Shown here one piece after another: positions 31,060 to 43,952 of a DNA stretch of 64,000 nt. How positions within the stretch are numbered: the stretch's first letter is position 1; each line of letters begins with the position of its first letter. The position numbers were made by a program, and so were the translations under genes. The notes below the pieces were generated by a model. That model did no database searches. It had not been told where the DNA came from and worked only from the letters and a program-made list of their open reading frames with translations. The DNA comes from Phycomyces nitens (Eukaryota > Mucoromycota > Mucoromycetes > Mucorales > Phycomycetaceae), in the NCBI GenBank assembly GCA_022702545.1, contig JAHRBC010000003.1:6944001-7008000 (forward strand), read 5' to 3'.

Positions 31060-34000
31060 ATGGACATGTTTGGACTAGGCAAAACTAAAGGAAAACGCAA
31101 GCCCGAACTCCAAATCCCACCGGCCTCTGCACGACACTCACCCAACCCACCTTCTCCAGGCAACTTACCCCCAAGTCCAACTCACCATCCTACGCAATAT
31201 GCTTCTATGAACTCAAGCACTTCTGAAGAGTATTTTTCAGGTAAAGGCATCTTGTTGGGAATCATATGAATTAACTAGAGATGTGTTCATCTCAATCAGG
31301 CAATGGAGAGGGGTCGTCCATTCGCAGCTCCCAATCCTCAACAAACTACTCGCTCCCTAGTAACGATGGCGACCATGGCCACACAGGTAGCTTGCAAGAA
31401 CCCGAAATACAGGAATTGTTCGAACGAATGCTGGCAAGTTATTGAATTTCTTTTCTGTTGCTTATTAAATGTTCTATTAATTCGATAATCTAAATGAATA
31501 TTAATAGGTACGACGTGGTATCAATGACTCCAATGCACGAAATGTTATGCTGGCCTTTCCATTAGAGAAAAAGAGACTGATGGTGGCCCAGGATATCCAG
31601 GCCGAAGCAGGCCCTACGCCGAATGCTTCTCTATCCAGTCGAAGAGGCGTCTCTGCGGATCGACACAAGGAGCAGGAGAACAGCCCTGAATATTATGTCA
31701 AGAAATTATCTGAAATAGGCTCAAAAGGTTATAGCAGTAAAGTGATCTCACACCTTGCAGTGGGATTGCGTACCATGCCACTAAGGTAAGCAAAGATTAT
31801 TACACAACATTATGTTTTTTTTTAATTATACTCTTCATTATTTAGCTGGGTACGACAGTTTATTGAAATGAGCGGTCTCTTGATTATTACGGACACATTG
31901 TCTGCCCTTAATCGACTGAAGCACAAGTAAGTCGAATACTAATTTATATTTCGTATGCCATGAGCTGATCCATATAATAATAATAATAATTAAAAGGCGT
32001 GAAATTGAGGTCCAGACAGAGGGTGAGATCCTGAAATGCTTTAAAGCCCTACTCAATAATAGGGTAAGTACACAATCAAGCTGCTTATGGCTTTTTTGGC
32101 TAGTCTGACCCACATTACACAATTAGATTGGTGCAAAGGAAGCAATTAAGAATCCCCAGTGTATCCAAGAGATTGTCTATTGTATTGTCTCCCCTGCTGT
32201 CAATACTCGTCGGCTGGTGTGTGAAGTCTTGGTATTCTTGTGCTACTTTTCCGTACCGGTTGGTCAGGAACTTGTGTTAAAGGCAATGGATAATCTCAGA
32301 GATATACGCAAAGGATATGGTCGTTTTGATGCCTGGCTCAAGGATCTCATGTATACTTTGGGAGGAAGAGGCCGTATGGGAAGTATGGTTGGTGCCAGTG
32401 AAGACTTTAAGAGATTGGCTACCCATGGTGCTCCAGACAATCAATTGAGTGAATTTGCCGTAAGATTTCATTTGTCTATCCTTTTGTTCTGCCGTCTGTT
32501 AAACAAGCTAACAATTCCAACCATAAACATATCTATCTAGCTATACAATATGATCCTTGTCAATGCCATTGTCAATGTCGTCGAAGACCCAGAAATTAGA
32601 ATTCACCTTCGAAACCAGATGAACGTGTCTGGATTAGAGCGGATTATGGATCGTATGTTGGACCTTTGTTGCGACCAGGTAGACAGGCAAGTCCAAGAAT
32701 TCAGGGCACTGGCCGAGAATGACCACGACGAGATTATGGAACTATACCATGAACGAGTCCTACGCGACCTCAACGACCCACGCGACGTATTCGAATGTGT
32801 ACTAGCAAGTGTAGAAGGCACTCGCGGCTACGATTTCTTTTTGAGTTCTCTTCAGCATCTACTTCTTATTCACGAAGAAGGAAATCTCAAGGCTCGCTAC
32901 TTCCAGATTATCGATAACCTCATTACTCAGGTCGTATTGGACCACAAAGGACTGGTCGACGACTTTTCTTCTTCGTACGGCACCTCTGTTCGTCATCTTG
33001 TCGACAAATTTGCCGATCAGGATCAGCTTCAGGCCACAATTGAGGAGATTCGGCAACTGCAGACGATGTACGACGAACTTCAGGTAGAGCACAATGAGGC
33101 TCAGCAGCAATTGATAGAGCGTGGTGATGGTCTGGCAATTACCCAATTGAAAGAAAAAACAGCTTCTCTCGAAGATTTATTGCGCATGTCACGCCATACG
33201 ATATCAACGTTACAGGGCAAGTTACGAGACCTGCAACGAGACTATGAAAAAAATCTGGAAGCCATGGAAAAACAGCTCGACACATTCTACAAGGCTGTAA
33301 ATGATGCCCAGGGAGAAGAAGGTGACTCAGATGATGGAGAAGTAGTTATCAAAAAGCAGGATCTTGCAAAGGCCTTTGGACGCATCAAGGCTCAAGATAG
33401 TCTGGAAGGAAGAGGCAAGGAATCGGACGGAATGGACGAACCATTAAAATCATCCGATGTGATTGCAAAAGAGACAGAAAAGTATCGCTCGCTTGCCATG
33501 GGGCTATCTGAAGAGTTCAAGAACCAGCTCGCAATGCAGTTTGGTTCAAGCAGTGGGCTTGGTGATTTTGTTACTCCAGGAACCATGCCACTCATGGGAT
33601 CTGCCACTCGAAGAAACAATACTCGCCGTCGACAGGCTCGCATCAACCAGGACTCCAGTTCCATACAATCATTCTCTGATGGACATTCACTCACTTCGCC
33701 TATAAAGAACATTGTCTCTGAGGAGTTTCTTGCTACTCTTGGTACCAAAGTCGGTCCGTCTATTGATATCGGTACACGACCTCGTCCCAGAGGATCTCAG
33801 TCCTCTGAAATTTCGTTTAGAGATTCACAAGCATCCTCAATAATGTCTCGTACTCATAGTCTATCCCGGTCAAGCAGTCTTTCTCGCTCAAGCAGTCGTT
33901 CCCGTTCACATCATATTTCTCATTCAAGCAGTTTATCACGCACACAATCCATGTCTAGAACAAATAGCATATCAGAACTCGACATTTCTCCTGTGGATTC

Positions 34001-36390
34001 CCCTGGTAATTCATCAATTCCACCACCTCCACCTCCACCACCTCCCCCGCCTCCTCCTCCTCATGCCAGATTTGGTTTTTCTTCACCTACTGCTCCATCG
34101 CCATCACCATCATCACCATCATCTCCTCCGCCTCCTCCTCCTCCTCCGCCCCCGCCCCCACCACCACCACCACCACCACCACCACCACCACCACCTCTGA
34201 ATAATACATCAGCATCAGCAACATCATCATATACACCCTCACCCCCATCTCCCCCTGGATTACCTAAACCTCCGCCTCCAACCCTGCAGGCACCTCGTAA
34301 GATCATGAACCATCTTCCAAGTGTCAAGACGCGTGCTCTACAATGGCAAAAAATCAACACCAACCACATAAAGTCTACGGTTTGGGGGACTGGCGTAGAT
34401 GAAGAACAGCTCGAGAGCCTACTAGAATCCGAGGGAGTCTTTAATCTTATGGAAGAGCTCTTTGCTCAAAAAGTAACTGTAACCCAGAAAAAGCTGGTCA
34501 AGGAAAAGAAGCAGGAGATCTCTATTCTAGATTCACGCAAGGCTTATAATATCAGTGAGTACATTCTATTGCCATCATATAACATGTATCAAGGAATATC
34601 CCAAGGTTATTGACTATTCTCTATATCTTTGCAGACATTGCCGTCTTGGCCAAATCCAAACATATTACCTTTGCCGATTTCAAAAAGAGGATCGTGGCTG
34701 TAGACGAAAAGTTTTGTACAGAGACCTTGTTGCGTAACTTGCAAGCCAATGTGCCTACCCCTGAAGAAATGGGCAAGCTCTCGGTGTTTATGAAGACAGC
34801 TTCTGAAGAGGACATACAGTGCCTATCCAAACCAGACGCATTTTGTGCAGAGGTAAAAGTTGAATTGGGGGCACTAGAAGATTATAGGGAAACTATCTGA
34901 CCACTATATACATCTATTAGATCATGACCATTGATCGATTCAAGGAACGTATTGACCATATGTTATTCAAAGTAACCTTCCACGAACGCATAACCCAGCT
35001 CGGAAAGGTATGTAATCTAATGAACCTCAAAGTTGGTTTTATTCACTAAACTGGGCCTTTTAGAATATGACCAATGTCATGGACGCCTCTACTTCCGTAA
35101 AGGGCTCTAGTTCATTTAGAGAGTTCTTGAACGTAAGTTTAAATTATTTGCAGATAACTGCTTACTAATATTCACATTGACCCTTAGTTGATCTTGATTA
35201 TCGGTAACTTTTTAAACAGCTCAAGTTTCCAGGGTGGAGCGTTTGGTATTCGGATCTCGAGTATCAATAAGGTCAGTTCGATTCCACATATACAGATAAA
35301 AAGGGTATTGACAGCAATTGCAAATTGTGTATAGCTTGTGGATACGAAGGCATCCAGTAATGACAGCACCTTGCTCCACTTTTTGATCAAAATGATCGAA
35401 TCAAAATTTCCTCACATTAGTGAGAGTCTTTTGGAAGATCTCAAACTGTGTGGTGAGGCATGCAGAGGTAAGGACAAAAGATTAGGTGTGAATTGGCACT
35501 GACTTTTTATATATTCGTGTTAGTTACCATCCAAGATCTAATAAAGGACTATAATGAGTTGCGAGTTGGTCTTCGAGGCCTTATCCATGAGCTAGATCGT
35601 CACTATGGAGTTGAGAGGGAGTTTGAAGAAGGAGATCGATTTGCTTTTGAGATGACCAGATTTCGTGATGGAGCAGTAGAGAAATTTGATCAACTTGAGG
35701 TGCGATATACTTCAATGGACATTGCTTACAAGGACGTCGTGTCTTACTTTGGTGAGGATCCAAGCGACATGAAGCCAGATGAATTCTTTGGAATCTTCAA
35801 GACATTCACATCCAGTTGGGAGGTAGATATGGAACACTGGTATCAAATATATCCTGACCTTTTTTTTTGGGTTCTTTAGAGAGCCAAGAGTGACCTAGAG
35901 GACCAGAGAAAGAGAAAGGAGCAGCTTGAAAAGGCACAATTGTATGAAGAGCAAAGAAAGGCCCGGAATAAGAAGAATCATTCGAATGCTGATATGAATG
36001 ATGGTGAGTAGTGATATATATAAAAGGTGGCAGGACCATATTGATAATTGACAATTGACAATTGACATTTCTATAGCAGGCTCATCAGAAAATCAGGAAG
36101 ACAAGGATATTATGGACAATCTCCTTGAACGTCTTCGGTCGGGAGAGATGGCCAGTACGGCTGCAAAGAGACGCAGTAGGCGCATGTCCACCCGGGAGCG
36201 GAGGCGAACAAGGAGTGAGTCTGTGGCCATGAAGGCTGAGGACATGTTGAAGCATATCCAGAACGAAGAAGATGTGCCTCCCCTGCCACTACCTCGCAGC
36301 AGTGGGTCCAAGAGACTCGCCAGCTCAGACAGAATGCGCCGGCTAGCCTCTCTAGTAGAAGAGAAGGACCTTGAGGAAAAGGTCTCTTGA
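31060..36390 (+). CDS. BNI1: Diaphanous-related formin (Bni1/SepA type)
   Basis: Fifteen exons (31060-31240, 31300-31433, 31508-31785, 31846-31926, 31997-32063, 32127-32459, 32541-34554, 34635-34852, 34921-35007, 35064-35132, 35188-35271, 35335-35467, 35524-35822, 35880-36003, 36077-36390) sum to 4416 nt, 1471 aa. Order: a low-complexity N-terminus; GBD/FH3 at about 95-500 for Rho-GTPase control; a coiled coil at about 530-640; a Ser-rich stretch with SLSRSSS repeats; FH1 with long proline runs at about 850-930; FH2 from about 945 (ALQWQKI) to 1340; and a C-terminal DAD (IMDNLLERL followed by Arg-rich RRSRRMSTRERRR). It nucleates and elongates unbranched actin cables for tip growth and septation. 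Intron 2 (31434-31507) has GC-AG borders. Confidence 0.96.
36047..36067. repeat. Heptanucleotide tandem repeat inside a formin intron
   Basis: Three perfect copies of ATTGACA lie in the last formin intron (36004-36076). Confidence 0.9.
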
Positions 36391-36676
36391 GGTCCTTTCT
36401 TGTTTTCTTTTTTGTATTTTTCAGACCCTTTTGTATAAAGTCATATAAACAGAAAATATTGTACGACGCTCTTGTGAGCCAATCCCAACAATCCACAAAG
36501 AAATATATTTGTTGTTCCGATCCGCATAACAGCCGATCCTGTCTTTATCGGAAAGCAAGGAGCCCAAGACGTAAGCAATAGCAGACAGGACTGTTCATTC
36601 TACAAGTTAGCCTTATATATTTACCTACTGTCCATTCTCTTGGTCTCAAAAAGAACATCCAATCACTGTTCTTCTG

Positions 36677-39600
36677 ATGGCCTCCCCACACAAAGACAAC
36701 TTATCACCGGGATGGGTTGACCAGGACCAAAATGAACAGGATGGTTCCCATCAGTCAAGCCCTTTTGGAAATCCTGTTCAGCCGGACCCTTTTGCTAAGA
36801 ACAGTAGCCCAGTCGCGTCTCAGGAGGATAAGAAGCCTTCTCATCATGAGATTGCGGGTGATGCCAGCGCATTGTTTGGAGAAACCTCTCATGCAGCTGA
36901 TCCATTTTTTTCATCTATTGTACCCGCTCAGGATTCCTTGTCATTTTTTGATAATGTCGGTGCATCTGCAACAGATAAGCCCTTTGACAACACAAAACAG
37001 ACTAATCACGATACTCAGTACGAATATCAGTCGCAGCAGACCTATGCCCAAACCACCGAAACTAATTCAGTAGGACAATATTACAACCCATCACAGCAGA
37101 GTTATGATCCTTCACAGCAGAGTTATGATCCTTCACAGCAGAGCTATGATCCTTCACAGCAGGCCTATAATCCTTCACAGCAGAGTTATGATCCTTCACA
37201 GCAGGCCTATAATCCTTCACAGCAGAGTTATGATCCTTCACAGCAGAGTTATGATCCTTCACAGCAGAGTTATGATCCTTCTCAGCAGGCTTACAACCCT
37301 TCTCAACAGGCATACGACCCTTCTAAGCAGGCATACGACCCTTCACAGCAGGCATACGACCCTTCACAGCAGGCATACAACCCTTCTAAGCAGGCTTATG
37401 ATCCTTCTCAGCAGGCCTATGATCCTTCTCAGCAGGCTTACGACCCTTCGCAACAGGCTTACGACCCTTCTCAACAGGCGTACGACCCTTCGCAACAATG
37501 GTACACCTTTGATCCCAATCAACATTATTATTATGATGAAGGTGGTCAGCTTCATTTCTATGACCCAAACACAGGTTTGGATGTCGATTACCAATATCCA
37601 GAGACAACCGAAGAGTACCAATCCGACCCTCAGTACGCACAATATTACGACCCCAATGCTTACACTGCCGGTGCTCAATATGCAGTGGACCAGCCAGCAA
37701 CTACATCGGTGGCGCACTCGGATGCACAGCCTCAGTCGGGAGCTTCAGCAGCCCATGAAACCGATAAACCATCCCATGGCACAGACTCATATCTTCACGA
37801 TACACAAAACTATGCTCCATTTGAACCATCAGCCACAGTCACTGATAAGTCTATTCCATCTTTTGAGGCTGAGCATTCCCATCCTCCCATTTCTACAAGG
37901 GTGGAATTAAATAGGGGAGAAACGGTTGAATCATGGAACAACACCCATGCTATCAGTTCTGGTGATCATGAAGCAACTGTTCCTACTATCGTCCAGACTA
38001 CAGTCACAGGCGTAGCAGAAGTACCGGTCATGGAAGAAGATGAGGATGACAGAAAGGGTGGGCTGCCAATGAAGAAGTCTGAAAGTGAACAGATGAATGT
38101 GTTTCAAAACGAACTTGGGGCTAGTGATGGCTATATGTCTGTGAATCAATATGAGACTGTATCAAATAGTCCGCCAAAGTCTCCATCTATTCACAAAGAG
38201 GCTTTAGGACATACTGGTAAGAGTCAAGTTGCCGTCAAGTTGCCGTCAATCGCTGTAAATTAATGTCATTTATTATTTATTAGCAGACGATTCGTCCAAT
38301 TTAAATGAGACTGTCGCATGGAACACTACCCAAGATCCATCTGACAAGTATTCTCCTACTCATTATCAGCACCAAAAGGAAGAATTCTTTTATGGCGAAC
38401 AAAACCACGAAACAAAAGAGCATATGGATACTACTCACCAGAAAGTTACAGAAGAACAGACAGAATATAATGATAATGTCGAGTCGGTAAACTTTAACCA
38501 ATATGGTCCCACCTATGGGTCTACAGACCAAAGTACAACCAGAGATGTACCTGACAAGGATAAATCAACGTTGGACACCCATGCCATGACAAAAGATGAT
38601 ATATTCTCCCGCTACAGCAACAATCACACAAACGAACAGTCGGTCGAGAATGTTGGAGATGATTTAGACGATCTTGTCTTGGGTGAAAGCGATCCTACCA
38701 AAGACACCAAGGACCATTATCCCGACTATTCCAATGATGTGTACAACAGCTCTTACGAATCCAATGCTCAGCAAGACTATTCTACAGCCTATAGTCCCTA
38801 TAATCCTACTACGACTTCTGCATATGAACACTCTTATGAGACCCAAACTCATCAGGTCAGCTCAACACAATACGACACCCATGAGACTCAAAATAGCTCT
38901 GATATTACCAAGAACGAATCATCCCATGAACCTCATACCCAACAACAAGACTATTCTTCCCAGTACGACAATAATACGACAGATTCAGCGAATTACGAAA
39001 AAACATATGAGCCTTATGGCCAGCAAGACTATTCTGCTCAATATGATAGCTATAACCCAAGTGGAGAGGAAACAAAGAATTATGATCCAGAGGCATCTTT
39101 TGAATATCAAGACCAGCAAGATTACTCTGCACAGAAAGATATTCGTGACCTTGGCTCCTCTGAAAAGCAAGAGTCCTATGAGCCACACGCTTATCAAGAC
39201 AATTCTGCACAATACGGAGCATACAACACTACTTCTTCTGATAGGGCTGTACCTTATGGGGGTACAAATTCTTATGAGCCTCAACCTACCCAAGATTTAC
39301 CAAACCACAGCGAGTCTGATAAAACCCACTCTCAATTAAGCACATCACACCAAGAAGAGAGGACAAGCTACAATTTTTCATCTTACAGTCCAACCGAGCC
39401 TCAAATTTCTAATACTCACAGAGGTAGCTTCCCTGGAACTACTCAAGGATATGGTGCACCATTTGAAGGCTACAACCATATGCCCTTGGAGCGTTCCTCG
39501 ACTGTTCCTCCCCCTCCTATCTCAAGAATGGTTACACCTCAGCCTGATATTCCTCAACGTTGCCCTCATCCCGCTTGTGAAGGTGAAAATAAGGCTCGAG

Positions 39601-42600
39601 CAAAGTTTTGTTGCGAGTGTGGACGTCCGTTGGCTGGAATCTCACGGTCGACCACACCAGCTGCTCCTTCTACTCAAGGATTCCTTTCCTACACTCCATT
39701 GAATGCTGGTCTTCGTGCATACACACCACCAGTAATTGACGCGTATCCTCCAGAAGTACAACGCTATACGCCTAACCATCTTCACCAGAATGTACAGGAA
39801 AGCCATGAAACTGCCGTGCGTGCTTTTATTCCTGAACATCATTCTCCATACGATAACTCGTATGTTGAAAACTCTATGGATAATGCTTACGGAGAAGAAC
39901 CTATTCCTCAGTCCCTCGAATTACCTCAAGATCCACTCAAGAGATACGGTGGATGTCCTCTAATCTCATTTGGATTTGGTGGAAAGATGTGCCTAATGTT
40001 CCCTCATACTGTCCAGCGCTTCACCACTGCAGGTTATGATACGAGTGCTCCAATTATCAAGAAAATGCCAAGTGCTATTAAGATCTGTCACCTACGAGAT
40101 GTAGTTGGTGGTGATCAGGATTCGACTGTCAGAAGCATGTCCAGTTTTGTTGGTCCAGTTTTGTTTGATGCCAAATCAAGCGTCAAGGCCAAAAAGAAGG
40201 AAGTGTTGGCTTATATGGATAAGCGACTGGAAGAATATGATTCTCTCTTGAATGCTGCGTCAAGTAACGGGGAAAGTCTGGATGACATTGAGAATAAGTC
40301 GCTTTTGTGGAAATTAGTCAAGACTTTGATAGAGCAAGAAGGTTCTCTTGGAGATAACGATAAGATGGACGCTGCTGTGCGTGGACTTTTGTGGCCTGTA
40401 TCTGCAACAGCGGCTGAAGAAGATAATACCAACTTTAGTGTACCTGCTTACGGACAAACAACTATGGCTTCTGCTGAAGAGGAGGAGTCGGATTACTCGG
40501 AGATTGTGTTGAATAAGCTCCAAAAGTTCCTGGAGAATGGAGATCGTGAAGGTGCTGTTGACTATGCAGTACAGGAAGACATGTGGGCCCATGCTTTGGT
40601 GATTAGTAGTTGTGTAAACAAGGAATTATGGAAAAAGGTGACAAATGAATTCATTGAACGGGAATTGTGCGCAACAGTTGAAAGCAAGCAGACCCGCGTC
40701 TACCATAATGTTATGGGTGATAAACAGGCTTTGAGAGTACTGTATGCGTTATTTGCTGGCTCAGGTCCAGGAGCAAGTAAGTAAAGCACATGTTTTCTAG
40801 GGTATGTTTATGATTTTCTAACCCTTTTTTTAATTTTATTTTATTTCAGTGACTGAATTTGTGAAGAGTTCTGAGAAGCATGTTACATCTCATTACGGAG
40901 CTACGCCCACGACATCTCCTGTGAGCGTGGAACAATTGAGACAATGGCGCGAGACATTGCTGCTTATTCTTGCCAACAGAACTCCAAGAGATGTAGAGGC
41001 AATTACTGCTCTGGGAGACATACTGAAAGCCCAGGGATGGACTGGAGCTGCTCATTTTTGGTAAGTGTATGGGGGAAGAAACCCAAGACTAGATCTCGTA
41101 TTTCTAGTGGTGTACAAATTCTTGTATGCACTTGGCATTTTACTAAAGAAAAAACTGGCCGTATATTTAGTTATGTTGTCTCACCTCAGTCTTCTCTGCA
41201 TTCTGGAATCGATGCTCCACATGTCCGCTTTACACTCTTGGGTGTCGATGGTAACAATATTTCCAAGGATCTGGACGGTATTCATCTTAGCGAGCTATAC
41301 GAGTATGCTCTATCCAGCAAGCAGGCAACTGTTTCTTCTCTTCCATTCTTGCAAGCATATAAACTTGCTTATGCATGGCAGTTGGCAGACTATGGATTTA
41401 CTGCTTTAGCTCAGCGATATTGCGAGGCAATTGCTGGTGCAATCAAAGCAAACACAAAGAGAACACCTTGGATGCACCGACAGTTTGTGGAAAGACTGGA
41501 AGAATTTGCTGAAATTTGTGAAATTTCCAGTGGAAATTCTCTATCGTAAGTCTTACTGCAAATTCTCTTGGAATAGAGAAAGTTGGGCGCTGTAGGATCT
41601 GTTAAAGTTTTAATTTTATCATGTATTCTATAGAGGTGATGCTGGCTCTTGGTTAAAGTCAAAGTTGGCAAAGAACTCGCTTGATTCCTTGTGGGGCTCT
41701 CTGGAGGGAAGGTTCAACAAATTCGTGAGCGGTGATGATGCACCTGCTGCTGAGCCTGTTGGCAGAAAATCTACAGAGATTATGGCTGATGGTTTGCCAG
41801 CTCGCAGTGTATCTGCCTTTGACTTTAGAAACAGTGGTCGCTCAAGCGTAGGACCCGAACACATGAGACGCTCTGCTACACCAACAACTACCGTAACTGC
41901 AGAAGGAGTTGCACTCGAAAGGCAAATGACATCTTCACCTTATTCTAGAGGTCCTTCTAGCTTTGAGGCTACACGCAATGCTACCCAAAGCCCATCATTT
42001 AATGGTCAAGACAAGCTCAACCAGGGTTACGGTGGTTATGGAACTCCTAATTATGGTTATGGACAAGATTCAGCACGTCTTTCTACAGCCACTTATTCTC
42101 CTTTCCAACAAGGAGGTCAAGCATCGCAGGCACCTGGTCAAGCTCAGAATGAGTATGGATACAGCCCTCAGACAACACCCTATGGAAACAACCAGAATGG
42201 TGGGTGGTGGGGAGCTGATTCAGGTACAGACCATCCTGTAGAAGCATCAAGTCAACAACCTGATTATCAGCAGCAGCAACAACAACAGCCACTGCAGCAG
42301 CAGCAGCAAACCCCTTCAATGAACACTTCTTCTAGTTACCAACCTAGTAACTACGCACCTTCTAGTACGGCTGCTACATCTACATGGGCTGGTGGAGATG
42401 ATGATGATGATCTTGGTTTCGGTAACTCTAGCCTGAGAAAGGATAAGCCTGCTTCCAACGGAGCTACCGATGGTGATAATAATGCAGCAACTCAAAATGA
42501 GCCTGAAAAGGAAGAAGAGAAACCTGAGGAACCCAAGCCAGAGAAGCATGGTAAGGAGTTTTTTTTTTTGACTGTTGATAAATATCTCTCTAATATATCC

Positions 42601-43144
42601 ATATCTCCTGATAGGATGGGGAATTTTCTCTATTTTCTCTCGCTCTTCTACGACTGCCAAGGAAGATAAGAAAGCCATCAAGGCTAATCTTGGTGAGCAG
42701 AACAACTTTTACTATGATGAAAAAGAAAAGAGATGGGTCAATAAGCTGGTAAGCAACGCAAGTCTGTATATTAGAAGTAAAGATCAAACAGTTAATCGCT
42801 CTTAACTGTACCTATAGGCTGAGAATAATACGCCTGCTCCGGCTGCATTACCACCACCACCAAAGTCTTCTTCTGTGAATACAACTCGTGTATCTTCCCC
42901 TTCAGGCCTTCCAACTCCAGCTCAGAATGGAGGACCACACTTTGCTCCCCCCAGTGGACCAGCACGTATGAGTTCTGCTCCTATACCATCAACCGCACCT
43001 CCTCTTGGTGGGTCAAATGGAATGCCTCCACCGGTTTTTGGTGCGCCTCCACCACTTGCAGGAAAGAGAGCAATGACAACAGGTGGAAGAAAGCCTATGC
43101 GATCACGATATGTAGACGTTTTTAATCAGCCACCTTCGAGTTAA
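36677..43144 (+). CDS. SEC16: COPII coat assembly protein SEC16
   Basis: Seven exons (36677-38216, 38284-40776, 40850-41060, 41171-41545, 41634-42550, 42615-42748, 42818-43144) give 5997 nt, 1998 aa. A disordered N-terminal half carries 20 heptapeptide repeats (residues about 136-275) and further Tyr/Gln/Ser-rich sequence. A Cys4-type ribbon (CPHPAC...CCECG) sits at about 938-962. The central conserved domain begins near residue 1060 (DPLKRYGGCPLISFGFGGK) and continues into the helical ACE1-type region (ALSSKQATVSSLPFLQAYKL). The C-terminus is low complexity and ends with a conserved RKPMRSRYVDVFNQ. SEC16 scaffolds COPII assembly at ER exit sites by binding Sec13, Sec23 and Sec24. The ORF is intact throughout. 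Confidence 0.93.
37082..37501 (+). repeat. In-frame 21-bp tandem repeat encoding 20 heptapeptides
   Basis: Exactly 20 consecutive copies of a 21-bp unit encode Y-(D/N)-P-S-(Q/K)-Q-(S/A/W). Copies near the 5' end are nearly identical at DNA level, whereas 3' copies differ at synonymous sites. The array lies in the disordered N-terminus of SEC16. Confidence 0.97.
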
Positions 43145-43952
43145 AAATGAAAAAGAAAAAGAAAACTGGAAAATATATCACTAAAACAGAGTGTTAGTGT
43201 GAGTAGATCTAATTAATCCTAAAGTCTTATTTTTTATAAATATGATAATAAAAGCATCGTTTTTAAATCCTATAATACATTTGACGCAATACTTGTGGTC
43301 TAACCAAGCTGTGCTTAATATCCTTTGCTCTTGCCCTGGATTTCCTTCTATAGTTTGATGCTTGGAAGGTATTATTATTTTATTTTTTTCAATGTATTTC
43401 GTATAGTATGTTGATGAATTGACTAATCTTGTAACCTTTTTGTCAAAAGATCATATTAGATCTCATTCTCAGCATTAATCTTATGTGGATAAAGTTATAC
43501 ATCAGCTCTAGTGCTTTTCAAGCTAGAATTCATTCTATTGTATATCTTGAAATCCCTCTGTGTAATTAGGACATCCTTGAAGAGCTACAAAGCCGTTGAT
43601 GAAAAGTTTAGAGCAACACAGATATCTACTTGCGATTTTCTGCTTATTCGGCAGTAGTTTTGTCTGTTCATGGCAAAACTAATCCTGAGCTTGACATTCT
43701 TTAAAAATCTCATTTTTTAAAGTATTTTCATTGAAAATAAAATGGAATGGGATATTCTTTTAGTTTTGACTAGTCTTTTGTCTTGTTCGCCCATTACATG
43801 TACAATTCTATCAAAGAATATTGATAATATGCAAATAAGTAATTACCATATAATATTTTGTTTTATTGGTTAAGTCTAGGCAATATCCAAGTATTGTGAA
43901 ATTCAATATTTGAATCAGTGCTGATTGCGCATAAAGATGGATAATAAAATAG
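43145..43952. other. Convergent intergenic region
   Basis: About 800 bp between the 3' ends of SEC16 and the DEAD-box gene. It is AT-rich. No ORF or structured RNA was recognised. Confidence 0.55.

Noticed and set aside
34061..34369. Minus-strand poly-glycine ORF
   Set aside because: This is the antisense reading of the formin FH1 proline codons.
37062..37910. Repetitive ORFs in other frames across the SEC16 heptad array
   Set aside because: They are frame-shadows of the 21-bp repeat; the sense frame continues for 1998 codons with conserved domains.
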